Below are positions 27,357 through 35,555 of a DNA stretch of 45,385 nt, one piece after another. The notes under the pieces were generated by a model. It ran no database searches. It saw only the letters and a list, made by a program, of their open reading frames with translations, and was not told where the DNA came from. Positions within the stretch are counted from its first letter, which is position 1; each line of letters starts with the position of its first letter. Origin of the DNA: Sphingomonadaceae bacterium (lineage in GTDB: Bacteria; Pseudomonadota; Alphaproteobacteria; Sphingomonadales; Sphingomonadaceae); contig JAECRT010000023.1 of assembly GCA_016000085.1 (NCBI GenBank), forward strand, positions 1 to 45,385. The letters are read 5' to 3'. The position numbers and the translations under genes are program-made.

Positions 27357-28203
27357 GGGCGGGGGCATCCCTAGACAGATTTCGCGCGTCTTGCCATGGG
27401 CGCTTTGCGTCGGCGTCATGATCGGTGCGCTGGCCGCGTCGCAAGCCGCGATCGCATCGGAGGCGGTGCCGGGCTATGCGCCCATGGCGGCACCAAACTT
27501 CTTCCCAGTGCCCGTGCCCGTGCCGGTGCCGGCGTCCGCGACCGCGGCTGCCGTGCTGACCGTGTTGCCCCAGCCATTACCCGTGCCGCGTGCAAAGCCC
27601 GCTTATGTCGCGCCCGTGGCCCCGACGGCGGCGGTGCTGTCCGCCGCATCCTATGGCATGAGTGAAGCGCCGCGTGGTGACGCGTTGCTGGAACGGGTGA
27701 TGCTGGACGCTCATAATGACGAGCGCGCGGCGCTGGGCCTGCCGTTACTGGCGTGGGACACGGCATTGGCGGTCGACGCCGGACGCTATGCCGCCGAAAT
27801 GGCGCAGACCGGCGTCTATCATCATTCGCAGAAATCGACCCGCGCGATACCAAGCGGCGAAAATCTGTGGATGGGGCCGCGCCGCCTTTATGGCTATGAG
27901 GTGATGGTCGGCGCCTTTTTGGAGGAACGGAAGATTTTCCGGAACGACGCGAAACTGCCTGACTTCAGCACGACCGGCTATTGGCAGGATGTGGCCCATT
28001 ATACCCAGATGATCTGGCGCGGGACGCAGAAGGTCGGCTGCGCGGTCGGCGACGGCGCGCATTATGAATATCTGGTGTGTCGTTATTTTCCGGCGGGCAA
28101 CGCCTATGGCAAGGGGCCGTTCGACGCGGACGAAATGATGCTGCCCGCGCCGATATCCGCCCAGCCTGCCAGGCTGGCCGTCAACGGCAGCGGCACGCGA
28201 TAA
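27355..28203 (+). CDS. CAP/SCP-domain secreted protein
   Basis: A 282-residue protein with a hydrophobic export segment (about residues 13-33, VLPWALCVGVMIGALAASQA) followed by a Pro/Val-rich spacer (VPVPVPVPAS). The CAP (SCP/PR-1) domain (about 120-260) has LDAHNDERAALGLPLLAWD, then SGENLWMG, and WQDVAHYTQMIWRGTQKVGCAV with YLVCRYFPAGN. The family's His and Glu residues are retained, but bacterial CAP functions are largely unknown (envelope or secreted roles). The ATG at 27355 follows AAGGA. It shares its start CATG with hemW on the other strand. Confidence 0.88.
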   Translation: MGGGIPRQISRVLPWALCVGVMIGALAASQAAIASEAVPGYAPMAAPNFFPVPVPVPVPASATAAAVLTVLPQPLPVPRAKPAYVAPVAPTAAVLSAASYGMSEAPRGDALLERVMLDAHNDERAALGLPLLAWDTALAVDAGRYAAEMAQTGVYHHSQKSTRAIPSGENLWMGPRRLYGYEVMVGAFLEERKIFRNDAKLPDFSTTGYWQDVAHYTQMIWRGTQKVGCAVGDGAHYEYLVCRYFPAGNAYGKGPFDADEMMLPAPISAQPARLAVNGSGTR

Positions 28204-28215
28204 GAGCGGATAGGA

Positions 28216-28845
28216 TCAGATAACCGCGGCGACCAGCTTGGCGAAGGCGTCGGCGCGGTGGCTCATCGCATGTTTCGCGTCGGGGTCCATCTCGCCAAAG
28301 CTGATATCATGGCCGTAGGGCACGAACATGGCGTCATAGCCAAAGCCGTTGGCCCCGCGCGGCGGCCATATCAGCGTACCATCGACCCGGCCTTCGAACG
28401 CTTCGACATGGCCATCGGGCCAGGCGAGGGCGAGGGCGCAGATGAAATGCGCGCCATGGCCCGCATCCGGTCCCTTGGCCTCGATACCGTCCCACACCTT
28501 TTGCATGGCCAGGCCGAAATCCTTCGATGCGCCAGCCCAGCGTGCGGAAAACAGGCCCGGATCGCCGTTCAGCGCCTCGACGCACAGCCCCGAATCATCG
28601 GCCAGCGCGGGCAGGCCGGACAAGTCGGCCGCCTGCATCGCCTTGAGTTCGGCATTGGCGATGAAGGTCGTGCCGGTTTCGTCCGGTTCGGGCAGGTCGA
28701 GCGACGCAGCCGAAATCGGCTCGATCCCATAGGGGCCGAGCAGCGCGGCGATTTCCCGCACCTTGCCGGCATTATGGCTGGCGATCACCAGCTTGCCGGG
28801 GGTCAGTTTGCGGATCGCCTGTTCCTGTCCGAATTGGTCGGTCAT
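28216..28845 (-). CDS. rdgB: XTP/dITP pyrophosphatase RdgB (HAM1)
   Basis: A 209-residue house-cleaning nucleotide pyrophosphatase that removes ITP, dITP and XTP. Seen are [18 protein letters not shown], the nucleotide-binding [36 protein letters not shown], and the C-terminal [16 protein letters not shown] plus SHRADAF. All are diagnostic. It follows rph on the same strand after a 145-base gap that holds a large inverted repeat. This order rph-rdgB-hemW is typical of alphaproteobacteria. Confidence 0.96.
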   Translation of the reverse strand: MTDQFGQEQAIRKLTPGKLVIASHNAGKVREIAALLGPYGIEPISAASLDLPEPDETGTTFIANAELKAMQAADLSGLPALADDSGLCVEALNGDPGLFSARWAGASKDFGLAMQKVWDGIEAKGPDAGHGAHFICALALAWPDGHVEAFEGRVDGTLIWPPRGANGFGYDAMFVPYGHDISFGEMDPDAKHAMSHRADAFAKLVAAVI

Positions 28846-28865
28846 ACCCTTACCCTAGATTATTG

Positions 28866-28978
28866 TCCGTCATCCCAGCGACCCGAAGGGCGGCGCCGGG
28901 CCAACGCTGGCATCTCACTTCTTTCCAGTCTTAGAGCCGAAAGAAAAGTGGGACGCCAGCCTTCGCTGGCATGACGGA
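28866..28978. repeat. Large palindromic intergenic repeat element (REP/MITE-like)
   Basis: TCCGTCATCCCAGCG (28866-28880) and CGCTGGCATGACGGA (28964-28978) are inverted ends with one mismatch in 15. Inside, CGCTGGCATCTCACTTC and GAAAAGTGGGACGCCAGC are again inverted, and GCCAGC/GCTGGC (28955-28970) form a terminal hairpin. The whole 113-base unit could fold into one long stem. It fills the gap between rdgB and rph and may serve as an RNA stability element. No open frame is present inside. Confidence 0.65.
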
Positions 28979-28990
28979 GGAATTTAGGCG

Positions 28991-29707
28991 TTAACGCCCG
29001 GTCGCTTTGTCCTGCGCTGCGAAAATCTGCGCGCAGCCGATGCGGGCGAGGCGGAGCAGGCGGAGCAGTTCTTCTTCGTCATAGGCCGCGCCTTCGGCCG
29101 TCGCCTGCACTTCGGCGAACTTGCCGTCGCCGGTCAGGATCAGGTTGGCGTCCGTCTCGGCATTGCTGTCCTCGGCATAGTCGAGGTCGAGTACCGGGGT
29201 GCCTTCATAGATGCCGCAGCTGATTGCCGCGACCTTCTGAATGATGGGATCTTCCTTGAGCGCGCCCGACGCCAGCAGCTTGTCCACTGCAATGCGCAGC
29301 GCAACCCAGCTACCCGAAATCGCCGCCGTCCGCGTGCCGCCGTCGGCCTGGATCACGTCGCAATCGATCACGATCTGGCGTTCGCCCAGCTTCTTCATGT
29401 CGACGACAGTGCGCAGCGAGCGGCCGATCAGCCGCTGGATTTCCTGCGTGCGGCCCGACTGCTTGCCCTTGGCCGCTTCACGGCTGCCACGGGTATGGGT
29501 GGCGCGGGGCAACATGCCATATTCGGCCGTGACCCAGCCTGACCCCTTGCCGCGCAGGAAAGGCGGCACCTTTTCCTCGACCGATGCGGTGCACAGGACG
29601 CGGGTGTCGCCGAAGCTGATGAGGCAGCTGCCCTCGGCGTGAATGGTGAAGCCAGGCTCCATGGTGATATCGCGCATCTGGTCGGGCGCGCGGCCGGAAG
29701 GACGCAT
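28991..29707 (-). CDS. rph: Ribonuclease PH
   Basis: A 238-residue phosphorolytic 3'-5' exoribonuclease that trims tRNA 3' ends. [90 protein letters not shown] and [18 protein letters not shown] are complete and in the right order. A strong GGAGAAAAAAT leads the ATG at 29707. Full length. Confidence 0.97.
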   Translation of the reverse strand: MRPSGRAPDQMRDITMEPGFTIHAEGSCLISFGDTRVLCTASVEEKVPPFLRGKGSGWVTAEYGMLPRATHTRGSREAAKGKQSGRTQEIQRLIGRSLRTVVDMKKLGERQIVIDCDVIQADGGTRTAAISGSWVALRIAVDKLLASGALKEDPIIQKVAAISCGIYEGTPVLDLDYAEDSNAETDANLILTGDGKFAEVQATAEGAAYDEEELLRLLRLARIGCAQIFAAQDKATGR

Positions 29708-29853
29708 ATTTTTTCTCCGAAACGATCAGGTCCGGCTGGCCCTGTAAGGGCCGCAGCCGCCAATACGCCGAAAGGCGCACTTAATGCGGTCGCTTAGCGA
29801 CCGATCATGCGTCTTGCCAGTGTCATACGCACAATATCGCGATAAGAGGGGGT

Positions 29854-30378
29854 ATGAACGTGAAAATCATGATGGCCCGCGCCGTGCCTTTGGTGGCTCT
29901 GTTCCTCGCGGGCTGTGCGACCGAAGATACCGAGCTGGAGACGCCCAAGGCGCCCGGCGATACGATCCGCTTCACCGCGGGCCGCTGTTTCGGGGCATGT
30001 CCGGCCTATACCCTGCGCGTGACGCCGGACGGGTCGGGGATATTGGAACCGGAGAAATTTACCGCCGTGCCGGGGCCGACGCGCTTCACGGTCACGCCCG
30101 CCCAATATAAGCGGCTGCGCGCATCGCTATTGCCCTATCGTCCGCCGACCGGCACCGAAAAGCGGATCGGCCATGGCGAAAATTGCACCCGTTTCGCTAC
30201 CGACATGCCGGGCTATACGATCGAATGGAGCGGTGGGACGGGCAAGGTCACACGGCTGGACTTCCAGTCTGGCTGCATGGACGCTCGCTATGGCCGGTTG
30301 CGCACGACCATCGCCGCCATCCCCGGATTGATGGATGTCGAGAAGATGCTCAAGGCGCCACCGGCGTCCACGCGATGA
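29854..30378 (+). CDS. DUF6438 lipoprotein
   Basis: A 174-residue protein with a lipoprotein signal ending LALFLAGC-type text (VPLVALFLAGC, Cys at about residue 21). The mature part has the DUF6438 signature TAGRCFGACPAYTLRVTPDGSG and a later ENCTRFATDMPGYTIEWSG, with Cys pairs that could form disulphides. Family function is unknown. GAGGGGG precedes the ATG. It lies between rph and hrcA, which are usually divergent neighbours in related genomes. Confidence 0.82.
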   Translation: MNVKIMMARAVPLVALFLAGCATEDTELETPKAPGDTIRFTAGRCFGACPAYTLRVTPDGSGILEPEKFTAVPGPTRFTVTPAQYKRLRASLLPYRPPTGTEKRIGHGENCTRFATDMPGYTIEWSGGTGKVTRLDFQSGCMDARYGRLRTTIAAIPGLMDVEKMLKAPPASTR

Positions 30379-30383
30379 GCGGG

Positions 30384-30412
30384 CTTGAGCGCGCGGCGCG
30401 GTCTGCCTAGAT
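30384..30412 (+). promoter_or_regulatory. RpoH promoter of hrcA-grpE
   Basis: CTTG (30384-30387), an 18-base spacer, then CCTAGAT (30406-30412) fits the alphaproteobacterial sigma-32 consensus at all but one fixed position. The predicted start of transcription is at or next to the hrcA ATG (30420), so the message would be leaderless. No CIRCE repeat is seen here. Confidence 0.7.
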
Positions 30413-30419
30413 AGACGCC

Positions 30420-31463
30420 ATGTCGGTCACTCCCATCTCCGAGCTTAATGACCGCGCACGCGACGTTTTTCGCCTGGTGGTGGAAAGCTATATCGGCACC
30501 GGCCTGCCCGTGGCGTCCCGCACGATCAGCAAGCTGGCGACGCTCAGCCTGTCGCCAGCATCGATTCGCAACGTCATGCAGGATCTGGAGGGGCTGGGTC
30601 TGCTGGCCGCGCCGCACACATCGGCGGGGCGGATGCCGACCGAAACCGGGTTGCGGCTGTTCGTCGACGGGATGATGCAGGCGGCGGAACCCTCTGCCGA
30701 GGAGCGCCGCGCGATCGAGGCGGGCATCGGGGAGGGTGGTCCGATCGAGGAAGCGCTGTCCGCCGCCACCGCGACGCTCAGCGGCCTGTCCGCCTGCGCC
30801 GGGATCGTCATGGTGCCCAAGCGCGAGCCGGTGCTGCGGCAGTTCGGCTTCGTGCCGCTCAACATGCGTCAGGCGCTGGCCGTGCTGGTGGGACAGGACG
30901 GGACCGTGGAAAATCGCGTGCTCGATTTGCCTGAAGGCGTCACGCCGATCATGCTCACCGAAGCGGCCAATTTCATGTCCGCGCGCTTTGGCGGGCTGAC
31001 CCTGCGGGAAGCGGGGGATGCGTTGAAGCGGGAACTGGAGACGGACCGTAGCCAGCTTCACGGCGCAGCGCGCGATCTGGTGGCGCGCGGCGTCGCCATC
31101 TGGTCGCAGGACGCTGATGACCGGCCGGTGCTGATCGTGCGGGGGCAGGCCAATCTGCTGGATGACGGCATGGCCGCCGATCTGGAACGGGTGCGGCAAT
31201 TGCTGGAGCAACTGGAGGGCAAGGAGGAAATCCTGCACCTGTTGCACGGCGCTTTGGCGGGCAGCGCGACCAAAATCTTCATCGGTTCGGAAAACAAGCT
31301 CTTTTCCCTGTCCGGATCTTCGGTCATAGCCGCCCCTTATCGTGGCGCGGATGGTCGGGTCGTCGGCGTGGTCGGCGTGATCGGCCCCACGCGCTTGAAC
31401 TATGCGCGGGTCATCCCCATGGTGGACTTTACCGCACAGACGTTATCGAGATTGATGAGATGA
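30420..31463 (+). CDS. hrcA: Heat-inducible transcription repressor HrcA
   Basis: A 347-residue repressor of CIRCE-controlled chaperone genes. The winged helix (about 8-90) includes YIGTGLPVASRTISKLATLSLSPASIRNVMQDLEGLGLL and PHTSAGRMPTETGLRLFVD, and the C-terminal half has the HrcA dimer/GAF-like part ending VGVIGPTRLNYARVIPMVDF. No CIRCE element is present in this window, so its targets (groESL, dnaK) lie elsewhere. The gene has no ribosome site before ATG 30420. Its last bases overlap grpE (ATGA). Confidence 0.96.
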   Translation: MSVTPISELNDRARDVFRLVVESYIGTGLPVASRTISKLATLSLSPASIRNVMQDLEGLGLLAAPHTSAGRMPTETGLRLFVDGMMQAAEPSAEERRAIEAGIGEGGPIEEALSAATATLSGLSACAGIVMVPKREPVLRQFGFVPLNMRQALAVLVGQDGTVENRVLDLPEGVTPIMLTEAANFMSARFGGLTLREAGDALKRELETDRSQLHGAARDLVARGVAIWSQDADDRPVLIVRGQANLLDDGMAADLERVRQLLEQLEGKEEILHLLHGALAGSATKIFIGSENKLFSLSGSSVIAAPYRGADGRVVGVVGVIGPTRLNYARVIPMVDFTAQTLSRLMR

Positions 31464-32014
31464 GCGAAGACAAAGCGAATATGGAAAATAGCGAAGTCGT
31501 GGACGAATTGCCGGAGGAGCAGGCTCCGATGGCCGACGCCAAGGGCGATCGCATCGCCGCGCTGGAAGCCGAACTGGAAAGCGCGAAGCAGGACATCCTC
31601 TACGCCCATGCCGACACGCAGAATGTGCGGCGTCGGCTGGAAAAGGAATTGGCCGACGCGCGCGTCTATGCCTCGACGGCTTTCGCCCGTGACATATTGT
31701 CGGTGGCCGACAATCTGAGCCGTGCCCTGGCGGCGATCCCCGCCGACCTGCGCGAGGATGAGAAGTTCAAGGGGCTGGTCGCCGGGCTGGAAGCCACAGG
31801 CCGCGAACTGGAAGCCGTTTTCGGCCGCAACGGCATCAGCAAGGTCGAATCGATCGGCCAGCCGCTCGACCCCAACAAGCATCAGGCGATGATGGAAACC
31901 CCGTCTGCCGACGCCGCGCCCGGCACGATCCTGATCGAAATGCAGGCGGGCTACATGATCAAGGACCGGCTGCTGCGCCCGGCTCTGGTCAGCGTGGCGA
32001 AGGCGCCCGACTAA
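31460..32014 (+). CDS. grpE: Nucleotide exchange factor GrpE
   Basis: A 184-residue co-chaperone that releases ADP from DnaK. It has an acidic N-terminus, a long coiled coil (about 28-75; LEAELESAKQDILYAHADTQNVRRRLEKE), the four-helix part and the C-terminal beta-wing with QPLDPNKHQAMME and GYMIKDRLLRPALVSVAK. It overlaps hrcA by four bases, so the two proteins are translationally coupled and share the RpoH promoter upstream of hrcA. Confidence 0.97.
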   Translation: MSEDKANMENSEVVDELPEEQAPMADAKGDRIAALEAELESAKQDILYAHADTQNVRRRLEKELADARVYASTAFARDILSVADNLSRALAAIPADLREDEKFKGLVAGLEATGRELEAVFGRNGISKVESIGQPLDPNKHQAMMETPSADAAPGTILIEMQAGYMIKDRLLRPALVSVAKAPD

Positions 32015-32021
32015 CGAAAGG

Positions 32022-32046
32022 GCAGGGCGGTTTGCCGCCTTTCCTT
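32022..32046 (+). terminator. Terminator-like hairpin after grpE
   Basis: GGCGG (32026-32030), loop TTTG, CCGCC (32035-32039), then TTTCCTT. It is short but GC-rich, followed by a T-rich stretch, and begins eight bases after the grpE stop. Confidence 0.6.
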
Positions 32047-32060
32047 ATGATAATGGCTTG

Positions 32061-32090
32061 CCGCCCGTCCGGTTTCGACCGGGCGGGCGG
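32061..32090 (+). terminator. Strong second hairpin after grpE (UUCG loop)
   Basis: CCGCCCGTCCGGT (32061-32073) and ACCGGGCGGGCGG (32078-32090) form 13 pairs with one T-G wobble, closed by the stable TTCG tetraloop. A TTTG follows. With the previous hairpin it makes a double terminator insulating the PadR unit. Confidence 0.7.
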
Positions 32091-32126
32091 TTTGCGTTGG
32101 GGCATTAATCTCGTTCAAGATACAAA

Positions 32127-32171
32127 AAGATATATCGTAAATCTTGACGTTCGGATATTTTAAGATATATC
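32127..32171 (+). promoter_or_regulatory. PadR promoter with two AAGATATATC operator copies
   Basis: AAGATATATC occurs at 32127-32136 and again at 32162-32171. GATATATC is itself a palindrome. Between the copies lies TTGACG (32144-32149) as -35, and TATATC at 32166-32171 fits the -10 with 16-base spacing, so the second copy covers the -10. This suggests autorepression by the adjacent PadR/YqjI-like protein, whose family is known to bind TATA-containing inverted repeats. Confidence 0.65.
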
Positions 32172-32202
32172 ACACAGCATCATGACACATATGAAAGACT
32201 CA

Positions 32203-32862
32203 ATGATGCATAATTTCCATTCACATCGCGGTCGCCATGGCGGCCATCACGACGGTCACGGCCCTCATGGACGCTTCGGCGCAGCGGACGGCTTTGGTCG
32301 GGGCGGCTTCGGCCATGGGCGCGGCGGTCCTTTCGGCGGCGGCGATAGCTTCGGCGATGACGGCTTTCGCGGCGGTGGCCGGGGCGGGCGTGGCGGCGGG
32401 CGCAGGCGTCTGTTCGACAATGAAACGCTGCGGCTCATCCTGCTCAAACTGATCGCCGACGAACCGCGCCATGGCTATGACCTGATCCGCGCCATCGATG
32501 CGCTGTCGGGCGAAGCCTATGCGCCCAGCCCCGGCGTGGTCTATCCCACGTTGACGCTGCTGGCCGAGATGGACCTGATCGTCGAACAGCCGGGGGAAGG
32601 CAGCCGCAAGCGCTTTGCCATCACCGACGCGGGCCAGGCCCAGATCGCGGAGCGCAAGGCCGCGCTCGATCAGGCGCTGGAACGGCTGGCGTCGATGGCC
32701 CAGCATGCCGAGCGGGTCGATGGCGCGCCGGTTCGTCGCGCCCTGCATAATCTGCGCATCGCGGTCCAGCATCGCCTTGAAAAGGAAGGCGCCGATTCCC
32801 AAACCATGTTCGACGTCGCTTCCATGATCGACGCGGCGGCCAGCAAGATCGAAAGGTTCTGA
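32203..32862 (+). CDS. PadR regulator with His/Gly-rich metal-binding extension (YqjI/NfeR-like)
   Basis: About 219 residues. The first 40 hold nine His (positions 3, 6, 8, 12, 15, 16, 19, 22 and 38), followed by a Gly/Arg/Phe-rich spacer (about 23-70). The PadR winged helix follows (about 72-145; LRLILLKLIADEPRHGYDLI, SPGVVYPTLTLLAEMDLI, GSRKRFAITDAG) and then a helical dimerisation end. E. coli YqjI (NfeR) has the same layout and senses nickel to control a ferric reductase. ATGs at 32182, 32191 and 32206 are also possible; 32203 was chosen because the promoter would leave no leader before 32182. It is 1 base from the DUF2218 gene. Confidence 0.85.
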   Translation: MMHNFHSHRGRHGGHHDGHGPHGRFGAADGFGRGGFGHGRGGPFGGGDSFGDDGFRGGGRGGRGGGRRRLFDNETLRLILLKLIADEPRHGYDLIRAIDALSGEAYAPSPGVVYPTLTLLAEMDLIVEQPGEGSRKRFAITDAGQAQIAERKAALDQALERLASMAQHAERVDGAPVRRALHNLRIAVQHRLEKEGADSQTMFDVASMIDAAASKIERF

Positions 32863-32863
32863 T

Positions 32864-33142
32864 ATGACCCTGACCGCACAGGTCCCCACCACCAGTGGCA
32901 GCCGTTATCTCCATCAATTGTGCAAACATTGGAGCCACAAGTTCGAAACGGATTTCGATGCGCGGCAGGGCGTCATCGCCTTCCCGATGGGGCCGATCCG
33001 CATGGCGGCGGGCGAAGAGGCGCTGACCGTGACGATCGAGCCGAACCCGGACGCCGACGTCGCCGTTTTCAAGAAGGTCGTCGCCGATCATCTCGACCGC
33101 TTCGCTTTCCGCGAAGCACCGCTGACCTTTGACTGGCAGTAA
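32864..33142 (+). CDS. DUF2218 protein
   Basis: A 92-residue cytoplasmic protein matching DUF2218: RYLHQLCKHWSHKFETDFD, GVIAFPMGPIRMAAGEEAL, LTVTIEPNPDADVAVFKKVVADHLDRFAF. The family is unstudied but is often seen beside siderophore-interacting/ferric reductase proteins and metal regulators. Conserved His and Cys residues in CKHWSHKF could bind a metal or heme. It starts one base after the PadR stop, so they are one operon with a terminator at 33150. No SIP/YqjH-type gene is present in this window. Confidence 0.88.
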   Translation: MTLTAQVPTTSGSRYLHQLCKHWSHKFETDFDARQGVIAFPMGPIRMAAGEEALTVTIEPNPDADVAVFKKVVADHLDRFAFREAPLTFDWQ

Positions 33143-33149
33143 GGAACAG

Positions 33150-33172
33150 GGGGCGGATCATCCGCCCCTTTT
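33150..33172 (+). terminator. Terminator after DUF2218
   Basis: GGGGCGGA (33150-33157) and TCCGCCCC (33161-33168) form a perfect 8-bp stem with the loop TCA, followed by TTTT (33169-33172). It abuts the stop codon of the convergent ruvC. Confidence 0.88.
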
Positions 33173-33663
33173 CATTTGCGCGGTATGCGCCGCGCGCTGG
33201 CGAGGTGATGGGCGTGGGTGATCGCCACGGCGAGGGCGTCCGACGCGTCCGGCCCTGCGATCTTCGCGCCGGGCAGCAGGCGGGTGATCATGGCGTGGAC
33301 CTGGTCCTTCGACGCATTGCCGACGCCCACGACCGATTTCTTGACGAGCCGGGCGGCATATTCGCCCACTTCCATGCCCGATCGCGCTGCGTTGAGCAGA
33401 ATGACGCCGCGCGCCTGGCCCAGCTTCAGCGTCGATTGCGGATTGACGTTGACGAACACTTCCTCGACTGCCGCACCGTCGGGCCTATGTTCGAGGATCA
33501 GGTCGGTCAGCGCCAGATCGAGCGCTAGCAACCGGGTCGCCAGCGGCATCTTGCTATCGGTCTTGATCTGGCCATTGCCCAGATGCGTCAGCCGGTTGCC
33601 GTCCGCCGCGATCAGACCCCAGCCGGTCGTGCCCAGGCCGGGGTCGAGTCCCAACAGGATCAT
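33172..33663 (-). CDS. ruvC: Holliday junction resolvase RuvC
   Basis: A 163-residue RNase-H-fold endonuclease. [16 protein letters not shown] carries the first catalytic Asp (residue 7), [24 protein letters not shown] carries the Glu, and [17 protein letters not shown] carries the two C-terminal Asp residues. All four are present. It is 22 bases downstream of yebC, a usual partner order. ruvA and ruvB are not in the window. Confidence 0.97.
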   Translation of the reverse strand: MILLGLDPGLGTTGWGLIAADGNRLTHLGNGQIKTDSKMPLATRLLALDLALTDLILEHRPDGAAVEEVFVNVNPQSTLKLGQARGVILLNAARSGMEVGEYAARLVKKSVVGVGNASKDQVHAMITRLLPGAKIAGPDASDALAVAITHAHHLASARRIPRK

Positions 33664-33685
33664 GGGCGATAGCCGGCCCGGATAA

Positions 33686-34429
33686 TCAGCCCAACTTCTC
33701 CATCACGGCGTCGGACACTTCATAATTGCCCCACACGGTCTGGACGTCGTCATCGTCTTCCAGCGTGTCGACCAGCTTCAGCAGGGTCGCGGCATTGGCC
33801 TCATCGACTTCCGTAGTGGTCTGCGGCTTCCAGGCGAGCTTGGCGCTGTCGGCGGCGCCGATCGTCGCTTCCAGTGCCTTGGCGACTTCATGGAGCGCGT
33901 CCATCGCCGTCCAGATTTCATGCTCGTCCTCGTTGGACGACACGTCTTCCGCGCCCGCTTCCAGCGCCGCTTCGAAGATCGCCTCGGCGTCCCCTGCGCT
34001 GGCCGGATAGGTGATGAGGCCCATCCGGTCGAAACCATGGCTGACCGCGCCCGACGCGCCCAGATTGCCGCCATTCTTGGAAAAAGCGGTGCGCACGTTG
34101 GTCGCGGTGCGGTTGCGATTGTCGGTCAGCGCCTCGACGATGATGGCGACGCCGCCGGGGCCATAGCCCTCATAGCGGATCTCTTCATAATTGTCGGTGT
34201 CGCCGCCAATCGCCTTGTCGACCGCGCGCTGGATATTATCCTTGGGCATCGACTGGGCCTTGGCGGCGTTGATCGCCAGGCGCAGGCGCGGGTTCATGTC
34301 CGGATCGGGCATGCCCATCTTGGCCGCGACGGTGATTTCGCGGCTGAGCTTGGAGAACATCGAGGAGCGCTTTTTATCCTGCGCGCCCTTGCGATGCATG
34401 ATGTTCTTGAATTTGGAATGGCCGGCCAC
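33686..34429 (-). CDS. yebC: YebC/PmpR-family regulator/translation factor
   Basis: A 247-residue protein with a diagnostic start ([20 protein letters not shown]), then [72 protein letters not shown], split by normal family spacing. It begins with GTG at 34429 after AGGAGAA. Members act as DNA-binding regulators and, in recent work, as translation factors for polyproline-type stalling. It precedes ruvC in an apparent two-gene operon. Confidence 0.95.
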   Translation of the reverse strand: MAGHSKFKNIMHRKGAQDKKRSSMFSKLSREITVAAKMGMPDPDMNPRLRLAINAAKAQSMPKDNIQRAVDKAIGGDTDNYEEIRYEGYGPGGVAIIVEALTDNRNRTATNVRTAFSKNGGNLGASGAVSHGFDRMGLITYPASAGDAEAIFEAALEAGAEDVSSNEDEHEIWTAMDALHEVAKALEATIGAADSAKLAWKPQTTTEVDEANAATLLKLVDTLEDDDDVQTVWGNYEVSDAVMEKLG

Positions 34430-34499
34430 GGCCTTCTCCTGACATATTCTGTTAAAACCGAAGCGCGCTCTCTAGCGAGCGTCGCCGGTTCGCGCAATG

Positions 34500-34826
34500 T
34501 TAGACAATGATCGCCGTGCCCGAAGCCGATACCATCAGCATCGATCCGTTCGATCCGATCACTTCATAATCAAGGTCGACCCCGACCACGGCGTTCGCAC
34601 CCAGGCTGGCCGCGCGCGTCCGCATTTCGGCGATCGCCTGCTCGCGGGCGCGCTGGAGCACATCTTCATATGCGCCCGAACGCCCGCCCACAATGTCGCG
34701 CACGCTGGCGAACAGGTCGCGAAACAGGTTGGCGCCCACGATCACCTCGCCGGTGACGATGCCGAGATATTCCTTCGCCGGTCGCCCTTCCAGGCGGCTG
34801 GTGGTGCTCACGATAATCTCGGCCAT
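34500..34826 (-). CDS. YbjQ-family heavy-metal-binding domain protein
   Basis: A 108-residue protein of the YbjQ/UPF0145 pentameric family: [45 protein letters not shown], interrupted here only by normal family variation, then [16 protein letters not shown] and [27 protein letters not shown]. The sequence motifs are complete. Function is unproven; annotation as metal-binding rests on weak structural evidence. GGAGA leads the ATG. Separate from yebC by 70 bases. Confidence 0.9.
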   Translation of the reverse strand: MAEIIVSTTSRLEGRPAKEYLGIVTGEVIVGANLFRDLFASVRDIVGGRSGAYEDVLQRAREQAIAEMRTRAASLGANAVVGVDLDYEVIGSNGSMLMVSASGTAIIV

Positions 34827-34856
34827 GGGCGTGTCTCCTATATCGGGATCAGTCGA

Positions 34857-35099
34857 TTATTCCATGCCCAGCGCGGACAGGTAGGTCTGGAGGATGGCTT
34901 CCATTTCCTGACGGTCATGGGGCTGCATCTTCCGCAGGCGCACGATCTGGCGCATGATCTTGGGGTCGTAACCGGTCGCCTTGGCTTCCAGATAGACGTC
35001 CTTGATGTCGTCGCCGATGCCCTTCTTTTCTTCTTCCAGCCGCTCGATGCGTTCGATCAGAAGGCGTAGCTGGTCGGCGGCGACATTTTCTTCGCTCAT
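34857..35099 (-). CDS. gapR: GapR (DUF2312) nucleoid-associated protein
   Basis: An 80-residue protein matching DUF2312/Gap[58 protein letters not shown], with a central helix pair and basic residues for DNA contact. In Caulobacter GapR clamps over-twisted AT-rich DNA ahead of polymerases and stimulates topoisomerases. It lies close to DUF1244 and pyk, a common alphaproteobacterial neighbourhood. GGAGA precedes the ATG. Confidence 0.93.
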   Translation of the reverse strand: MSEENVAADQLRLLIERIERLEEEKKGIGDDIKDVYLEAKATGYDPKIMRQIVRLRKMQPHDRQEMEAILQTYLSALGME

Positions 35100-35138
35100 G
35101 GGAATCTCCAGATGGATGTGAATCGGTTGGAGGCGCTC

Positions 35139-35438
35139 CTAATGGCTGTCGGCGTTCTTCGCCACACTCTCTTTCATCCGTGCGATCTGTTCGGGCGTCG
35201 CTTCCCCCTGATAGCGGCTTTTCCATTCCGCAAAATCCATGCCGTGAATGATGGCGCGCGCTTCATCTTTCGTCAGCGCGCCGTCCGCATCGACCACCCA
35301 GTCGGCCAGGCAGTTGCGACAGAAGCCCGCCAGGCCCATCAGGTCGATATTCTCCACATCGGTGCGGTGCTGCAAATGCGCGACCAGCCGTCGGAAGGCG
35401 GTTGCGGCTGCCGCATCGGTGAGTATGCTATCGGTCAT
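35139..35438 (-). CDS. DUF1244 protein
   Basis: A 99-residue protein of the DUF1244 family: FRRLVAHLQHRTDVENIDLM, MGLAGFCRNCLADWV with a CxxC motif, and MDFAEWKSRYQGEATPEQ. The two Cys may bind zinc or form a disulphide; function is unknown. AAAGGG lies about nine bases from the ATG at 35438. Transcribed toward gapR, 39 bases apart, likely one operon. Confidence 0.9.
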   Translation of the reverse strand: MTDSILTDAAAATAFRRLVAHLQHRTDVENIDLMGLAGFCRNCLADWVVDADGALTKDEARAIIHGMDFAEWKSRYQGEATPEQIARMKESVAKNADSH

Positions 35439-35555
35439 CGGCGGAACCCTTTCGCTGATCTACATCATCCTGTCGTGCAGAACGGATAGCCCATAACGAC
35501 GCACAGGCAAGGCCATCAGGCAAGCCGGAGGCGTTACAGACGGTCAGGAGACGAC

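Noticed and set aside
27520-27600. Short tandem repeat CCCGTGCC in the CAP gene
   Set aside because: It encodes a Val-Pro spacer; too short and imperfect to be a functional DNA repeat.
30379-30420. CIRCE operator before hrcA
   Set aside because: Looked for TTAGCACTC-N9-GAGTGCTAA; nothing similar is present.
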